Shown one piece after another: positions 44,944 through 55,622 of a stretch of 64,000 bases of DNA. The notes under the pieces are model-generated. The model was not told where the DNA came from and did not search any database. It saw nothing but the letters and a program-made list of their open reading frames with translations. Source of the stretch: Lolium rigidum (Eukaryota > Streptophyta > Magnoliopsida > Poales > Poaceae); NCBI RefSeq assembly GCF_022539505.1, contig NW_025899976.1, forward strand, positions 1-64,000. Direction: 5' to 3'. Position numbers and translations under genes: made by a program. Within the stretch, counting starts at the first letter, position 1. Each line of letters starts with the position of its first letter.

Positions 44944-46728
44944 AGAAACCCCACTGCCCCCGCCACTGTTCGCCGTCGATCCGTCGACTCAGGCCACCCC
45001 GCGCTAGTCCAAGGGTACCGGCGGGCGCGCCCCGCTTCCCTCTTCCTCCTGGCGCGAAGAATCGAGCCGGGGCCTCCCTAATCGAGCACGGCGTCGCCGT
45101 TTCTCCGCCACGGGCATCGCCGTTCTTCTTCAATTCCGGCGCCGACGGACCTTCCCCGGCGACCTCGACCACACCAGCAGCTCCGGGGTAAGGTCCTCCT
45201 CGTCCTGGACCCCCTTTCCCCTTTTCCTTGCCTCGGTATCCGCGTCTCACCGTGGTGGCCGATGCCCTCTCCGCAGCTTCCGTCGCCGGCGGCCTTCCGA
45301 CAACCTCCTCCTGGCGGCGCCACTTCCCCTTGGTTTGCCTCGACGCTGCGGGCCCGACGCGGCCACGCGAGCATCTGGGGGCGCCCCGCATCAGCCGCGC
45401 CACGTCCGCCTCGACGCGGTGACCACGCTGCAGAACGCGCGCGGCATGCCCCGTGCCGAACACCTTCCGCGCGCACACGCAACCTTCGCCACGTCAGCAT
45501 CCGCTGACCCCACCTGTCATCCACTTCGGCTAGCCAGCCCGCGGGTGAGAAAACCACCCACCCTCTCCATCCTGTTCTTTTTCATTTGGCCCCCTGCATT
45601 TTTCTCTGTCTCAACCCGCAGCCCCTGGCTGAGATGCTTTACACGATAACCCCCTGGAACTTCATATAACAAACCCGGGGTCCTCCCCCCCTTTCTGGAA
45701 ATTATTTCCAGGCCCTTTTCTATTTAAATAAATCTGTTAATTACTTTTAAAATAGCAAAAACCCTATTTTGGTAATAACTTTTAAACTGTAACTCATATG
45801 AAAATGTGTTATACATCAATTTTGACCAGAAAAATATAAGGAACATGAATATGCCATCCATTCATCTGTTTGTATCTCGCATCATGTCGCGCGTTGATAG
45901 TCGTGCATGTTCACCTAACATATATGCGGAGTATTTCGGATTTCCAACTAGGGTTTTCCCCGCTCCGTTTAACATTGAAGTAGCGCACCCTTGCCATGTT
46001 GTACCATGCTAATACACCCTTAAATTTGACGATTTAAAATGCAACTCTAACCTAATTTGTGTGTCCGGGGTTCCGACTCCGAGTAAATTGGATAAGTGCA
46101 TTGCATCATATCTGCCATGCCATGCATATCATATCATGATCATGCCGGTTCTTCTTCCGTAGTTGTAAGATTTGTATCCGTTGTTTGTTGTAGCGATTTG
46201 CTTCTTCCCGGATAGGATCGCGAAGTGGTGTTGTGAGATACGACGAGTTCTCCGACAAGTTCTTCTGCAGCTTTTCACAGGCGAGCCCTCTCTCTTCACC
46301 TATTTACACTCTCCCTCGCATTGCTATCCTTATGTTGCGCTTCTTTATCGAGTCACGTGTCCTATTCCACTTGTTTACCCTAATAATCCTATATGTATCA
46401 TTCCTTACCCATAGCCGTTGCTTGATGTTTGAGCCTTGCGAGTCGTAGGCGTGTTTAGGTTCTGTTGTTTATCTCGATCTGTTATCGGGATATGTTAGGT
46501 TGTTGGGAGGTTGTCACATGCTATATCAGTTGTTGGAGATACACATACTCTTTAATTGTTAACAACTAAAATTGTAAGCAGAGGCATCTGTGAGCCCCTT
46601 TGCGAAAGCATCGGAACTTTGACTTGCTAATGTACCCTAGGACCCGAGTTCTTATTATCTGTTCCGAGATTGAGCGCTCTACCCATGCGTGGGGATTCAC
46701 TGGGACCCCCCTCACCCATTACCTTTTC
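44944..46728 (+). repeat. F1 right LTR, segment 2
   Basis: It continues segment 1 after D2 and its target copy (44939-44943). It matches 30667-32448 of the left LTR, including the GC-rich part and the AT-rich middle. It ends at TTTTC (46724-46728), the C2 target site. Confidence 0.92.
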
Positions 46729-47568
46729 TGATAGGGCAAAGGTGGCCGATCTTTCGATGAGACGAGGATAATTCGATTTGTTGGTGGAGTTCGTGCGCCA
46801 ATGCAATCGCTAGGACAATCTCCGGGAGTTACTGATCTTGCGGATGCACGATCAGCCTGACCAGCAAGGGTCTTAATTCCTACCTGAAATCGAGAACAAG
46901 TAAGAACTAAAGATGCAATCAGAATATTGCGAATAGAGATGAAAGCTTGATTGATAATGGTGGGATTCCGAATAGTCGGTCTTGTTCTGGGCGTTGGCCT
47001 CAAAAGAAGAACACGTAGTTGCAACAATTGGCTAACTTTTAATCTAATCAAAATCCAAGTTCTAATGACGGCTACGGAGGGATATATATGGGGGAAGTGA
47101 AGGGATTTTCGTCCAACCAGCTAGGGTTGGCCAAAAACACCCCTAAATGGGCCTTCCTCCACTTATATGGCCTCTTAAAATTCCCTAAAATACCTAATCC
47201 GAAAATACATGGGCCTGGCCCATTAAATAAGGTGACGCAGCACCACAAATAACTCTTTGGACGAATTTTATGATGGAGTAACTTGTATAATTCATCCAAG
47301 CATCGTTGCATCACTATGGTGGCTTCAATGTTCTGAAATCCTCGCTTGCAACGCCATCCTGAATCCTTGCAGGTCTGCTGCCATCTCCATGCACGTTCCT
47401 AATCCAATGCTTGGCGTCCATGCTAGATCCATTCCTAAATAATATAAATACATTTGATTTAGGCAACATCATATTCTCATATATATCAGGAAGGATTCCT
47501 AGTAGCGAATGTACCTGAGATATGGTTGTAGGAGTATTGGTTGTATCTATCATAGAGATGTCCTCATC
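46729..47568 (-). repeat. C2 3' LTR
   Basis: In element orientation it begins TGATGAGGACATCTC (47568) and ends TTGCCCTATCA (46729). It lacks 34 bases present in the other LTR (50958-50991 region), lost between two TCGTGC repeats near 46796. It keeps the distal part of the integrase tail (YENMMLPKS) but not the GPITRARAK part. Confidence 0.92.
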
Positions 47569-47733
47569 ATCCTCCCCTACTTGAATTGAAGTCGTCCTCG
47601 ACGTAGTCTCATCTTTTTCACCAAGATATGCCTTCAAATCGGAGGTAATCATGTCCTCATCATCCTCCCTTTCTTGAAAGAAAAGCCGTCCTCGGCGATG
47701 TTTATTCCGTAAACATGCTAACAAAAGAGACAA
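47314..47733 (-). pseudogene. C2 integrase-tail remnant running into the LTR
   Basis: A minus-strand frame has SDLKAYLGEKDETTSRTTS just before the purine tract. This corresponds to the extreme C-terminus of C3 integrase (ADLKPYFGEEEELSSRTTS). It crosses the tract as VGEDDEDI and goes on through the LTR to 47314. No integrase core lies upstream. This shows that C2 came from a complete element by loss or replacement of pol. Confidence 0.75.
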
Positions 47734-47779
47734 GGTATATGCATGGTATATGTATATGTCATCCGTTTTAACGGATCTC

Positions 47780-48715
47780 TCATGTTTCCCATTTAAGTTT
47801 GTACATATTCCGAGTATTATAGTAGCGTAGAAGCTTATTAGTCCCCATTAAACATTTATCACAACTCAATTTGCAGATATAAGTGAAGCACATATGAGCT
47901 CCTTTCAAATTATAATGCTCATCATTAAACCATCCCAAAGTTGGTAACCCAAAACGTAAGGTCTCAAATTTACTAGCCACGTCATGTTGAATTAAACAAT
48001 TTTGCAGCAAGTTATTTGGCATAGAATGAATACCAACATTGGAGGTCATATCAAAATGGTTGAACATAGGTGGAATTTTACTTCCCGTCAAACCAATAGT
48101 ATATGGAACATCAGCACATGTAATGGAAATTTTATTCACCAAAAATTCATTGTCTACGCCATACTCTCCAATTAAATTAAAAGTATAACCATGGGCATAA
48201 ACACGCTTCAAATATTTGAGTTCAGCAATCTTATTTCTAGCACGCGACAAAGACATAGGAGAATCCAATATAATATACCACACAGAATTTTCTTTAGAAA
48301 TATTAGACGAAAGTTCATCATCTACCAATTTTATGTAATCCGAATTAGATTCCGCTAACAAATCACAACGCTCACTATGTATATTTATTTCATCATGCAC
48401 ACTCAAATCAAGGTAGAAACTACGTTCAGTAATTGGTGCACTTAAAACACTAGAAATTTCAGTTAACTTATCACATGCCAAAGTCGAATCACCAACACAA
48501 TACTCTAATTCAGGGCGTGCAAGAAAATTAGATGGTAAAACATCACATGACGAATGTAGAGCATCGTGGCATATAACAACTTCCCGTGCAGGAAGAGTAG
48601 TAGTAGTTTTTATATTACCTTGTAGGTCCAGCTCATATAATGTAGGAATAAATGGTGGCGACAAACAACAATCTGGCGGTGGAGTGACTCCTACGAATTC
48701 TTGGGTAGCTGCCAT
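47780..48715 (-). CDS. C2 ORF2, 311 aa, unknown function
   Basis: It is open from ATG 48715 (MAATQEFVGVTPPPDCC) to 47780. It begins one base after the gag stop (TAACATG), so reinitiation or a frameshift could link the two. No known domain, zinc knuckle, protease or RT motif is recognised. Visible features are a Cys-rich N-terminus, many acidic residues in the middle, VWYIILDSPMSLSRARNKI, a hydrophobic middle (HGYTFNLIGEYGV), and a C-terminal Cys cluster (CFTYICKLSCDKCLMG). It takes the place of pol. An intact 311-codon frame in an element whose gag is frameshifted suggests either recent activity or selection. It may be a lineage-specific accessory protein. I recall similar ORFs in other Triticeae non-autonomous gypsy elements but cannot verify this. 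Confidence 0.6.
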   Translation of the reverse strand: MAATQEFVGVTPPPDCCLSPPFIPTLYELDLQGNIKTTTTLPAREVVICHDALHSSCDVLPSNFLARPELEYCVGDSTLACDKLTEISSVLSAPITERSFYLDLSVHDEINIHSERCDLLAESNSDYIKLVDDELSSNISKENSVWYIILDSPMSLSRARNKIAELKYLKRVYAHGYTFNLIGEYGVDNEFLVNKISITCADVPYTIGLTGSKIPPMFNHFDMTSNVGIHSMPNNLLQNCLIQHDVASKFETLRFGLPTLGWFNDEHYNLKGAHMCFTYICKLSCDKCLMGTNKLLRYYNTRNMYKLKWET

Positions 48716-48716
48716 G

Positions 48717-49402
48717 TTAACTGGAGCAGCTGAGCAAGTAACTCGCCTTTGATGCCGACGACACTGAGTTTCTTGTGCACTTGTTATTCTTATGTAATTG
48801 TCTTATTGTCCGTTCAATATTACAAGCAAGACGAAACAAATGTTTGACAGAAAAATATTCCTCATGCACAAGCATATCCTGAATATCACAGTCTAACCCT
48901 CTCCAAAATCTATCCATAAAATCTTCTTCACTTTCTTCAAAAAATGAATACAACAAGGTGGTTTCTAAGGCATCATAATATTCTTGTACGGTGTAGCTAC
49001 CTTGATTTAGGTTTTGCAACTTTTTAACCATGTCGCGAGTATAATGTGATGGAACAAATCTATACCGCATAGCAAGTTTCAAATCATTCCAAGTAGTAGG
49101 TATATAATCAGGATATGACCGACAATATTCATTCCACCATAAAGAAGCAAAATCAGTGAATGTACTAATTGCAGTTTGTATTCTCTTTCGCTCAGAAAAA
49201 TTATGGGAAACAAATATATCATTTATCTCAAACTCCCATTCGATATAAAAAGCAGGATCATAACGACCATGAAATGATGGCATGGAAACAATAACTCGAT
49301 CATGTGTCTTAACCCTTCGCGTTCGTTGTTGCAGTTGCTAGGTGGTGGCACATCGCTAACCATAGTCGACGCCCAAGAAATTTTAACTCCGTAAGCTGCC
49401 AT
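48717..49402 (-). pseudogene. gag: C2 gag, one frameshift near the start
   Basis: The probable start is ATG 49402 (MAAYGVKISWASTMV). The frame shifts near 49290, then is open for 188 codons from 49283 to 48717. It contains the Gag core (YIEWEFEINDIFVSHNFSE, SLWWNEYC, MRYRFVPSHYTRDMVKKL, EYYDALETTLL, FWRGLDCDIQ), clearly related to C3 gag (LWRF-type WW motif, RFVPPHYQRDLLKKL). It has no CCHC knuckle and ends at TAA, directly before ORF2. Confidence 0.85.
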
Positions 49403-50892
49403 GATTAGTAGAAAACAAGAAACAAATAACAAGTATATGTTCCTATCAACTACTCGGTGGTAGTGGTGGTATGCCGCTCACAAAATTGCAGACATAAAAT
49501 TCTTACAAGTTCTTACCATTCAGGAGGCGGCGATCGGCAACCAACAGTATCAAGTAACTCCAAAGATTGAGCGAAGCGATTGCCAAGCACACGTATACCG
49601 CACGATGTAGAAATATGTAGAGCTGTAGGTAGGCTTTATATACGTGGAACTACAACCACAATAATCAATGTAAAGCTGAAAATTCGTTCAAAGTTGTCAA
49701 GTGCTGGTTCTAGGCTAGACCGTGCTAGAGACGCGAGCCTAAGACACAGATATAAGCTGCTATTCACGGAACGAAAATTCAAGGCAGCGAAACACCGGTT
49801 GATATAAGATGTAGCTTGAAGCAATGATACTGTATCTCCAAACGCGGACAAAGTGCTGAAAGAAAAGCCCGGCCAACTACACAATGACGCGAGGCTGAAC
49901 TTAACTGATTATACGTGTTGAGAAGCAGCGTGGGAAAGAGCGGTGGCAGCAGACAAGTAGTGCAGATGGCAGACTGCACTGATCAATATGTCTTTGACGT
50001 AACGTGCTCCTCCGTATTCTTCATCCAACAGGAACTGATGTAAAAAGCAAACGAAAGTTCTGTCTTGCAACAAGTACACACCGATCAGGCCTTTTAAATT
50101 TCCTGTGTATTAGATAACGATTCCAAGGTAAGATGCAAAGACAACTTCCAAACGGACCGACGTGCTCTAATCGGCTCTTTTTCTTTCTCTCTATTTTTTT
50201 TTCTTCCTTTTCACTATTTTTTTTTCACTTTTTTTTTTACCTTTTTTTTTCTCTTTTTTTTCCCTTTATATGCCGGTCTGACTTGCCTTGAAACTTGGAA
50301 CAAAGAGATATGCCTAACAGATCTAACCAAGTATTTTAAGAAATAAGTGACCGTGTGATGGAAATAGGCAGACTTTCTTGGAACTTGGAACCAGGAAAGG
50401 AATTTTACTAGCTATTCATGCTCGTCTTTTCTTGTTGATTGCACGGGTGAAAAGAAAAACCAACACCGTGTGATGATTCGAACCAGATCTGATACGATAC
50501 TTTCTTATCAATGGATAGACAACCAAACCGATCTGGTAGAATTTTGATATGCCGTACGGCGGTGCAAAACGGATGGAAGAGAAAAAAATTATAGGCGGAG
50601 TGTGGCGGAAGGTGATACCCAGACACAGAAACCAAGCGACGCGACGACACGTGACTACAACTCGAAACTCTAAAAGTCTAGATTCTAAAAACCAGCAGCT
50701 CGACACGATGCAACGAAAATTCAACAGAACAAAAACAAAGTGGTGATAGCGAAAAGGCGAAGACTGGTTTTAGGTGAGGATGAACAAATATATCTTCTTT
50801 TTGTGGGGCTTTTTTTCTTGGTTATAGGTAAAAACAAATCTACACTATGAAAACCGTAAATCTCACCGAGCAACCTGAAATCCGATACCACT
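49403..50892 (-). other. C2 5' leader with primer-binding site and T-rich tract
   Basis: On the minus strand the LTR is followed by AG and TGGTATCGGATTTC (50877-50890). The leader is 1.49 kb. It includes an extended T-rich, purine-poor run on the plus strand (50168-50268). No ORF of note. Confidence 0.82.
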
Positions 50893-51766
50893 TGATAGGG
50901 CAAAGGTGGCCGATCTTTCGATGAGACGAGGATAATTCGATTTGTTGGTGGAGTTCGTGCTTGACGATCCGACTACACGTGCAAAGCTCGTGCGCCAATG
51001 CAATCGCTAGGACAATCTCCGGGAGTTACCGATCTTGCGGATGCACGATCAGCCTGACCAACGAGGGTCTTAATTCCTACCGAAATCGAGAACAAGTAAG
51101 AACTAAAGATGCAATCAGAATATTGCGAATAGAGATGAAAGCTTGATTGATAATGGTGGGATTCCGAATAGTCGGTCTTGTTCTGGGCGTTGGCCTCAAA
51201 AGAAGAACACGTAGTTGCAACAATTGGCTAACTTTTAATCTAATCAAAATCCAAGTTCTAATGACAGCTACAGAGGGATATATATGGGGGAAGTGAAGGG
51301 ATTTTCGTCCAACCAGCTAGGGTTGGCCAAAAACACCCCTAAATGGGCCTTCCTCCACTTATATGGCCTCTTAAAATTCCCTAAAATACCTAATCCGAAA
51401 ATACATGGGCCTGGCCCATTAAATAAGGTGACGCAGACACCACAAATAACTCTTTGGACGAATTTTATGATGGAGTAACTTGTATAATTCATCCAAGCAT
51501 CGTTGCATCACTATGGTGGCTTCAATGTTCTGAAATCCTCGCTTGCAACGCCATCCCGAATCCTTGCGAGTCCGCTGCCATCTCCATGCACGTTCCTAAT
51601 CCAATGCTTGGCGTCCATGCTAGATCTATTCCTAAATAATATAAATACATTTGATTTAGGCAGCATCATATTCTCATATATATCAGGAAGGATTCCTAGT
51701 AGCGAATGTACCTGAGATATGGTTGTAGGAGTATTGGTTGTATCTATCATAGAGATGTCCTCATCA
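50893..51766 (-). repeat. C2 5' LTR
   Basis: 874 bp, the longer copy. It carries the segment with GACGATCCGACTACACG that the 3' LTR has lost. TATATAT lies near 51280 (minus orientation). Confidence 0.92.
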
Positions 51767-51771
51767 TTTTC

Positions 51772-52973
51772 TCAAGTCAGTTGAAAAGGGGGCCACAACC
51801 TTGGTTTTTTTTGGCGCATGCATGTTTATTACTGTTGCCTTCGGGTGTTTACTTCTTGTTGCCTTCGGGTGGTTTATTTCTGTACTGCACTGCATAATTG
51901 CTAGACGAATTATCTAGTGCTTGGCCATTAGTGCCCGCCTAGACGCCTACGCAATCTCTGGGTCCGTCTCGGAGTACGGCCGAACTTTGTCACGGGTAGC
52001 TTAGTTGGGTGGCCCCCCTAGACTTTCTTGTTGAACTGGGAACGGTCTTGTTGTGAGACATCGCCTGTAAGAAGCGGGTCGAGCATGCGTATCGTTACAT
52101 TTGGGCAACCCCTGCAGGGTGTACATCTTATCGATAAGCCGTGTACGCGGTTATGGACGACTTGGAATTGTATAGCTTGATCATAGAACAACTTACACCG
52201 TTATCTTGTTGCTAATAATCTGCTAATAACTTGCGTAGTAATATAGCATTACTACAACCGATATCTAATAAAACATGTCCACCGTTGAGTGCCTTTTACA
52301 TTGCCTCTTCGCAATTGTTGGAGGGGATATGTGTAATCGGCTGGGTTATGATTGTGTAGTATTTTATCTGTTACCTTATGCGCTCTCTTATCTTATCTGA
52401 GTAGACGGATGTTGTAGCGTGTCTCTATTGGTTATAGTTTTGCTGCCGCTAAACCTACCATATAGCCCCAGGCGATATATATTTATACTCGCTCGGCGAG
52501 CATAGCCATTTCTAGTCTCGCTAAGTACGTGCCGGAGTTCGTTCCTTGGTACTTACTCTCGCCTTTTCCCCTTTCTCTTTTGCTTCCTCCCTTTTGTCGG
52601 CAACCGATGGCCCGACTTTGACAGTACGAGATGACGACGTTAGCAAGGTTACCCTTCCGGCTTGGCTCGGGCGGGGTTATGGACGCCATCGGTTATCTTC
52701 AGGACTCTTAGTCCAATTTGTATCTTATCCGTACTCGGACGTATTCGATCTTCTGTATGATTTGGATCTTTGTGTTGTATATTTGTATCTTGACTCGTTG
52801 GAGTCGTTGTTGTAATATATGTATCTTGTGGGCTCTATTATAATCCTGTTGTAATGTTACCGCTCGTGTTAATTCCTCTGGCATCACGTGTGTGATTCGT
52901 CACGCACGTCGTGTCGGAGGGCGTCCCTAAATCGATATCGTGCGGATTTCGGCGGGTTCGCTGGGATCCTCAG
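51772..52973 (+). repeat. F1 right LTR, segment 3
   Basis: It continues after C2 (TSD 51767-51771) and matches 32449-33652 of the left LTR. It has the TATA-like run at about 52475-52487 and ends at CTCAG (52969-52973), the C3 target site. Confidence 0.92.
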
Positions 52974-53861
52974 TGATAGGGCAAAGGTGGCCGATCTTTC
53001 GATGAGACGTGGATAGATCGATTTGTTGGTGGAGTTCGTGCTTGACGATCCGACTACACGTGCAAAGCTCGTGCGCCAATGCAATCGCTAGGACAATCTC
53101 CGGGAGTTAATTCCTACCTGAAATCGAGAACAAGTAAGAACTAATAATGCAATCAGAATTATTGCGGATATAGATGAAAGCTTTATTGAAAAAAGGTGGG
53201 ATTCCGAATAGTCGGTCTTGTTCTGGGCGTTGGCCTCAAAAGAAGTACACGAGAGTTGCAGCAATGGCTAACTTTTAATCTAATCAAAATCCGAGTCTAA
53301 ACGTGACGGCTATGGGGGTATTTAAAGGAGGAAAAGGTGGGGTTTCGGCCAGCCATACATGTGGTGGCCGAACCAAACCCTAGAAGGCCTTTCCCCCTTC
53401 AATACGGACTCTAAAAAGTGGCTGACTTAATTCCTGCGAAAATGACATGGGCCTGGCCCAAAACTAAAGGTGACGCAACACCACATTATGCTATGGACGA
53501 AATTATGAAGTGGAGAACTCTATATTTCGTCCATGTCTTCATCTCTTCTTATGGTGGCTTCAAAGTCCTGAAATCTCCACTTGTGGCGTCATCTTCAATC
53601 CTCAAGTGTTTGCCGCCATCTCCTCCATGTGTGATCATGCTCCAATGCTTGTCCTCCTCATCCATGCTAGGTCCATCATTCCTAAGAGTAACAAACATAT
53701 CTGATTTAGGCAGCATCATATTCTCATGTATATGAGGAATAGTTCCAAGAAACGAAAGTACCTGATAGTTAAGTTGTTTGGCACGAGCTCGAGTGATTGG
53801 TCCTTGTAATTGTGTGGCTGTAGGTACAGCGGCTGTATCAAGAGATGGGATGTCCTCATCA
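52974..53861 (-). repeat. C3 3' LTR
   Basis: It begins TGATGAGGACATCCC (53861, element orientation) and ends TTGCCCTATCA. It is about 41 bases shorter than the 5' LTR: the segment after GGGAGTTA is missing near 53107. TATTTAAA lies at 53319-53326 (TATA-like on the minus strand). Confidence 0.92.
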
Positions 53862-55541
53862 TGCCCCCCTTCTTGAATTGAAGTCGTCCTCGACGAAAGC
53901 TCCTCTTCTTCACCAAAGTAAGGCTTCAAATCTGCAATGTTAAATGTAGGACTAACCGGACCCAATTCTGCAGGAAGCTCAAGTTTATATGCATTATCAT
54001 TTATTTTCTCTAACACCTTAAAAGGACCAGCAGCGCGGGGCATTAGTTTAGACTTGCGCAATTCAGGAAAACGATCTTTGCGCAAATGCAACCAAACAAG
54101 ATCACCAACATCAAACACAACATGCTTTCTTCCTCTATCCCCAGCAATTTTATACTTAGTATTCATGCGTGCTATGTTGTCTTTAGTAGTCTCATGCAAT
54201 TTTAGTATCAATTCAGCACGGTTTGTAGCATCCAAATTATTTTGCACAGAAGATGGTAAAGGCAACAAATCAATAGGTGCACGTGGTACAAAACCATAAA
54301 CAATCTCAAATGGGCACATCTTAGTGGTAGAATGCAGCGAGCGATTGTAAGCAAATTCAACATGAGGTAAACATTCTTCCCACAATTTTAAGTTCTTCTT
54401 CAAAACAGCCCGCAGCATAGTAGACAAAGTTCTATTTACTACTTCAGTTTGTCCATCGGTTTGGGGATGACATGTAGTACTAAACAGCAATTTAGTCCCC
54501 AACTTAGCCCATAAACATCTCCAAAAGTGGCTAAGAAACTTAGTATCACGATCGAAACAATAGTATTTGGCACACCATGTAAACGCACAATTTCGCGAAA
54601 GAACAAATCAGCAACATGTGTAGCATCATCAGTTTTGTGACATGGAATAAAGTGTGCCATCTTAGAAAACCTATCCACAACAACAAAGATACTATCCCTC
54701 CCCTTCGTATACGAGGCAAACCCAAAACGAAATCCATAGAAATATCCTCCCAAGGTACACTAGGAACAGGAAGAGGCATATATAAACCATGTGGATTAAG
54801 TCGAGACTTAGCTTTTTGACATGTAGTGCAGCGTGCCACAAATCTCTCAACATCTCGACGCATACGTGGCCAAAAGAAGTGTGCAGCAAGTACATCCTCC
54901 GTCTTCTTCACACCAAAGTGTCCCATCAATCCTCCTCCATGCGCCTCCTGCAACAACAAAAGACGAACGGAACCATCTGGGATGCATAGCTTGTTAGCAC
55001 GGAACACAAATCCATCATTGAGGACGAATTTGTTCCATGTTCTACCATCTTTACAATTCAGCAACACATCTTTAAAATCAGCATCATTCAAGTATTGTTC
55101 CTTTATTGTTTCTAATCCAAAAATCTTGAAGTCAAGTTGAGATAGCATAGTATAACGGCGCGACAAAGCATCAGCAATAACATTATCTTTACCCTTTTTG
55201 TGTTTGATAACATAAGGAAAAGACTCAATAAACTCAACCCACTTTGCATGGCGGCGATTCAACTTAGCTTGACTACGAATATGCTTCAAAGATTCATGAT
55301 CGGAATGTATAACAAATTCTTTAGGCCATAAATAATGTTGCCAAGTTTCTAATGTCCGAACCAGCGCATATAATTCTTTATCATAAGTAGAATAGTTCAG
55401 ACTAGGCCCACTCAATTTTTCACTAAAATATGCAACGAGGTTTGCCCTCTTGTAACAACACACCTCCCAAACCAATTCCACTAGCATCACATTCAAGCTC
55501 AAAAGTCTTATTGAAATCAGGAAGTTGGAGTAATGGAGCAT
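53549..55541 (-). pseudogene. C3 RNase H and integrase, running into the LTR
   Basis: Minus strand: RNase H ([30 protein letters not shown]), the linker ([14 protein letters not shown]), the HHCC finger (HFGVKKT ... RCTTC), the first catalytic Asp ([11 protein letters not shown]), a frameshift near 54720 and another near 54545, the catalytic Glu ([15 protein letters not shown]), and the GDLVWLHLRKDRFPE and GPFKVLEKINDNAY modules. The frame then crosses the purine tract as QEGGHDEDIP and continues through 312 bases of LTR (GPITRARAKQLNYQV, ENMMLPKSDMF) to a stop at 53549. It is the clearest example of an LTR-encoded integrase tail in the window. Confidence 0.88.
53862..53873 (-). promoter_or_regulatory. 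C3 polypurine tract
   Basis: On the minus strand it reads AGAAGGGGGGCA before TGATGAGG. It is translated in frame as Glu-Gly-Gly-His. Confidence 0.75.
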
Positions 55542-55622
55542 GTGTTAACTTATCTTTCGAGTATCATGAAGGCTTCTTGTTGTGCATCGCCCCACACAAA
55601 GGGCACATCCTTCTTTGTAAGC

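Larger units (their letters stand above)
46729..51766 (-). mobile_element. C2: gag-only relative of C3 with an extra ORF
   Basis: 5038 bp; LTRs 46729-47568 (840 bp) and 50893-51766 (874 bp); target duplication TTTTC at 46724-46728 and 51767-51771. Minus-strand order: 5' LTR, primer site, leader, gag, ORF2 (311 codons), a short integrase-tail remnant, purine tract, 3' LTR. RT, RNase H and the integrase core are absent. The LTR ends, primer site and first leader bases are shared with C3, so C3-type proteins are the likely helpers. Confidence 0.93.
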
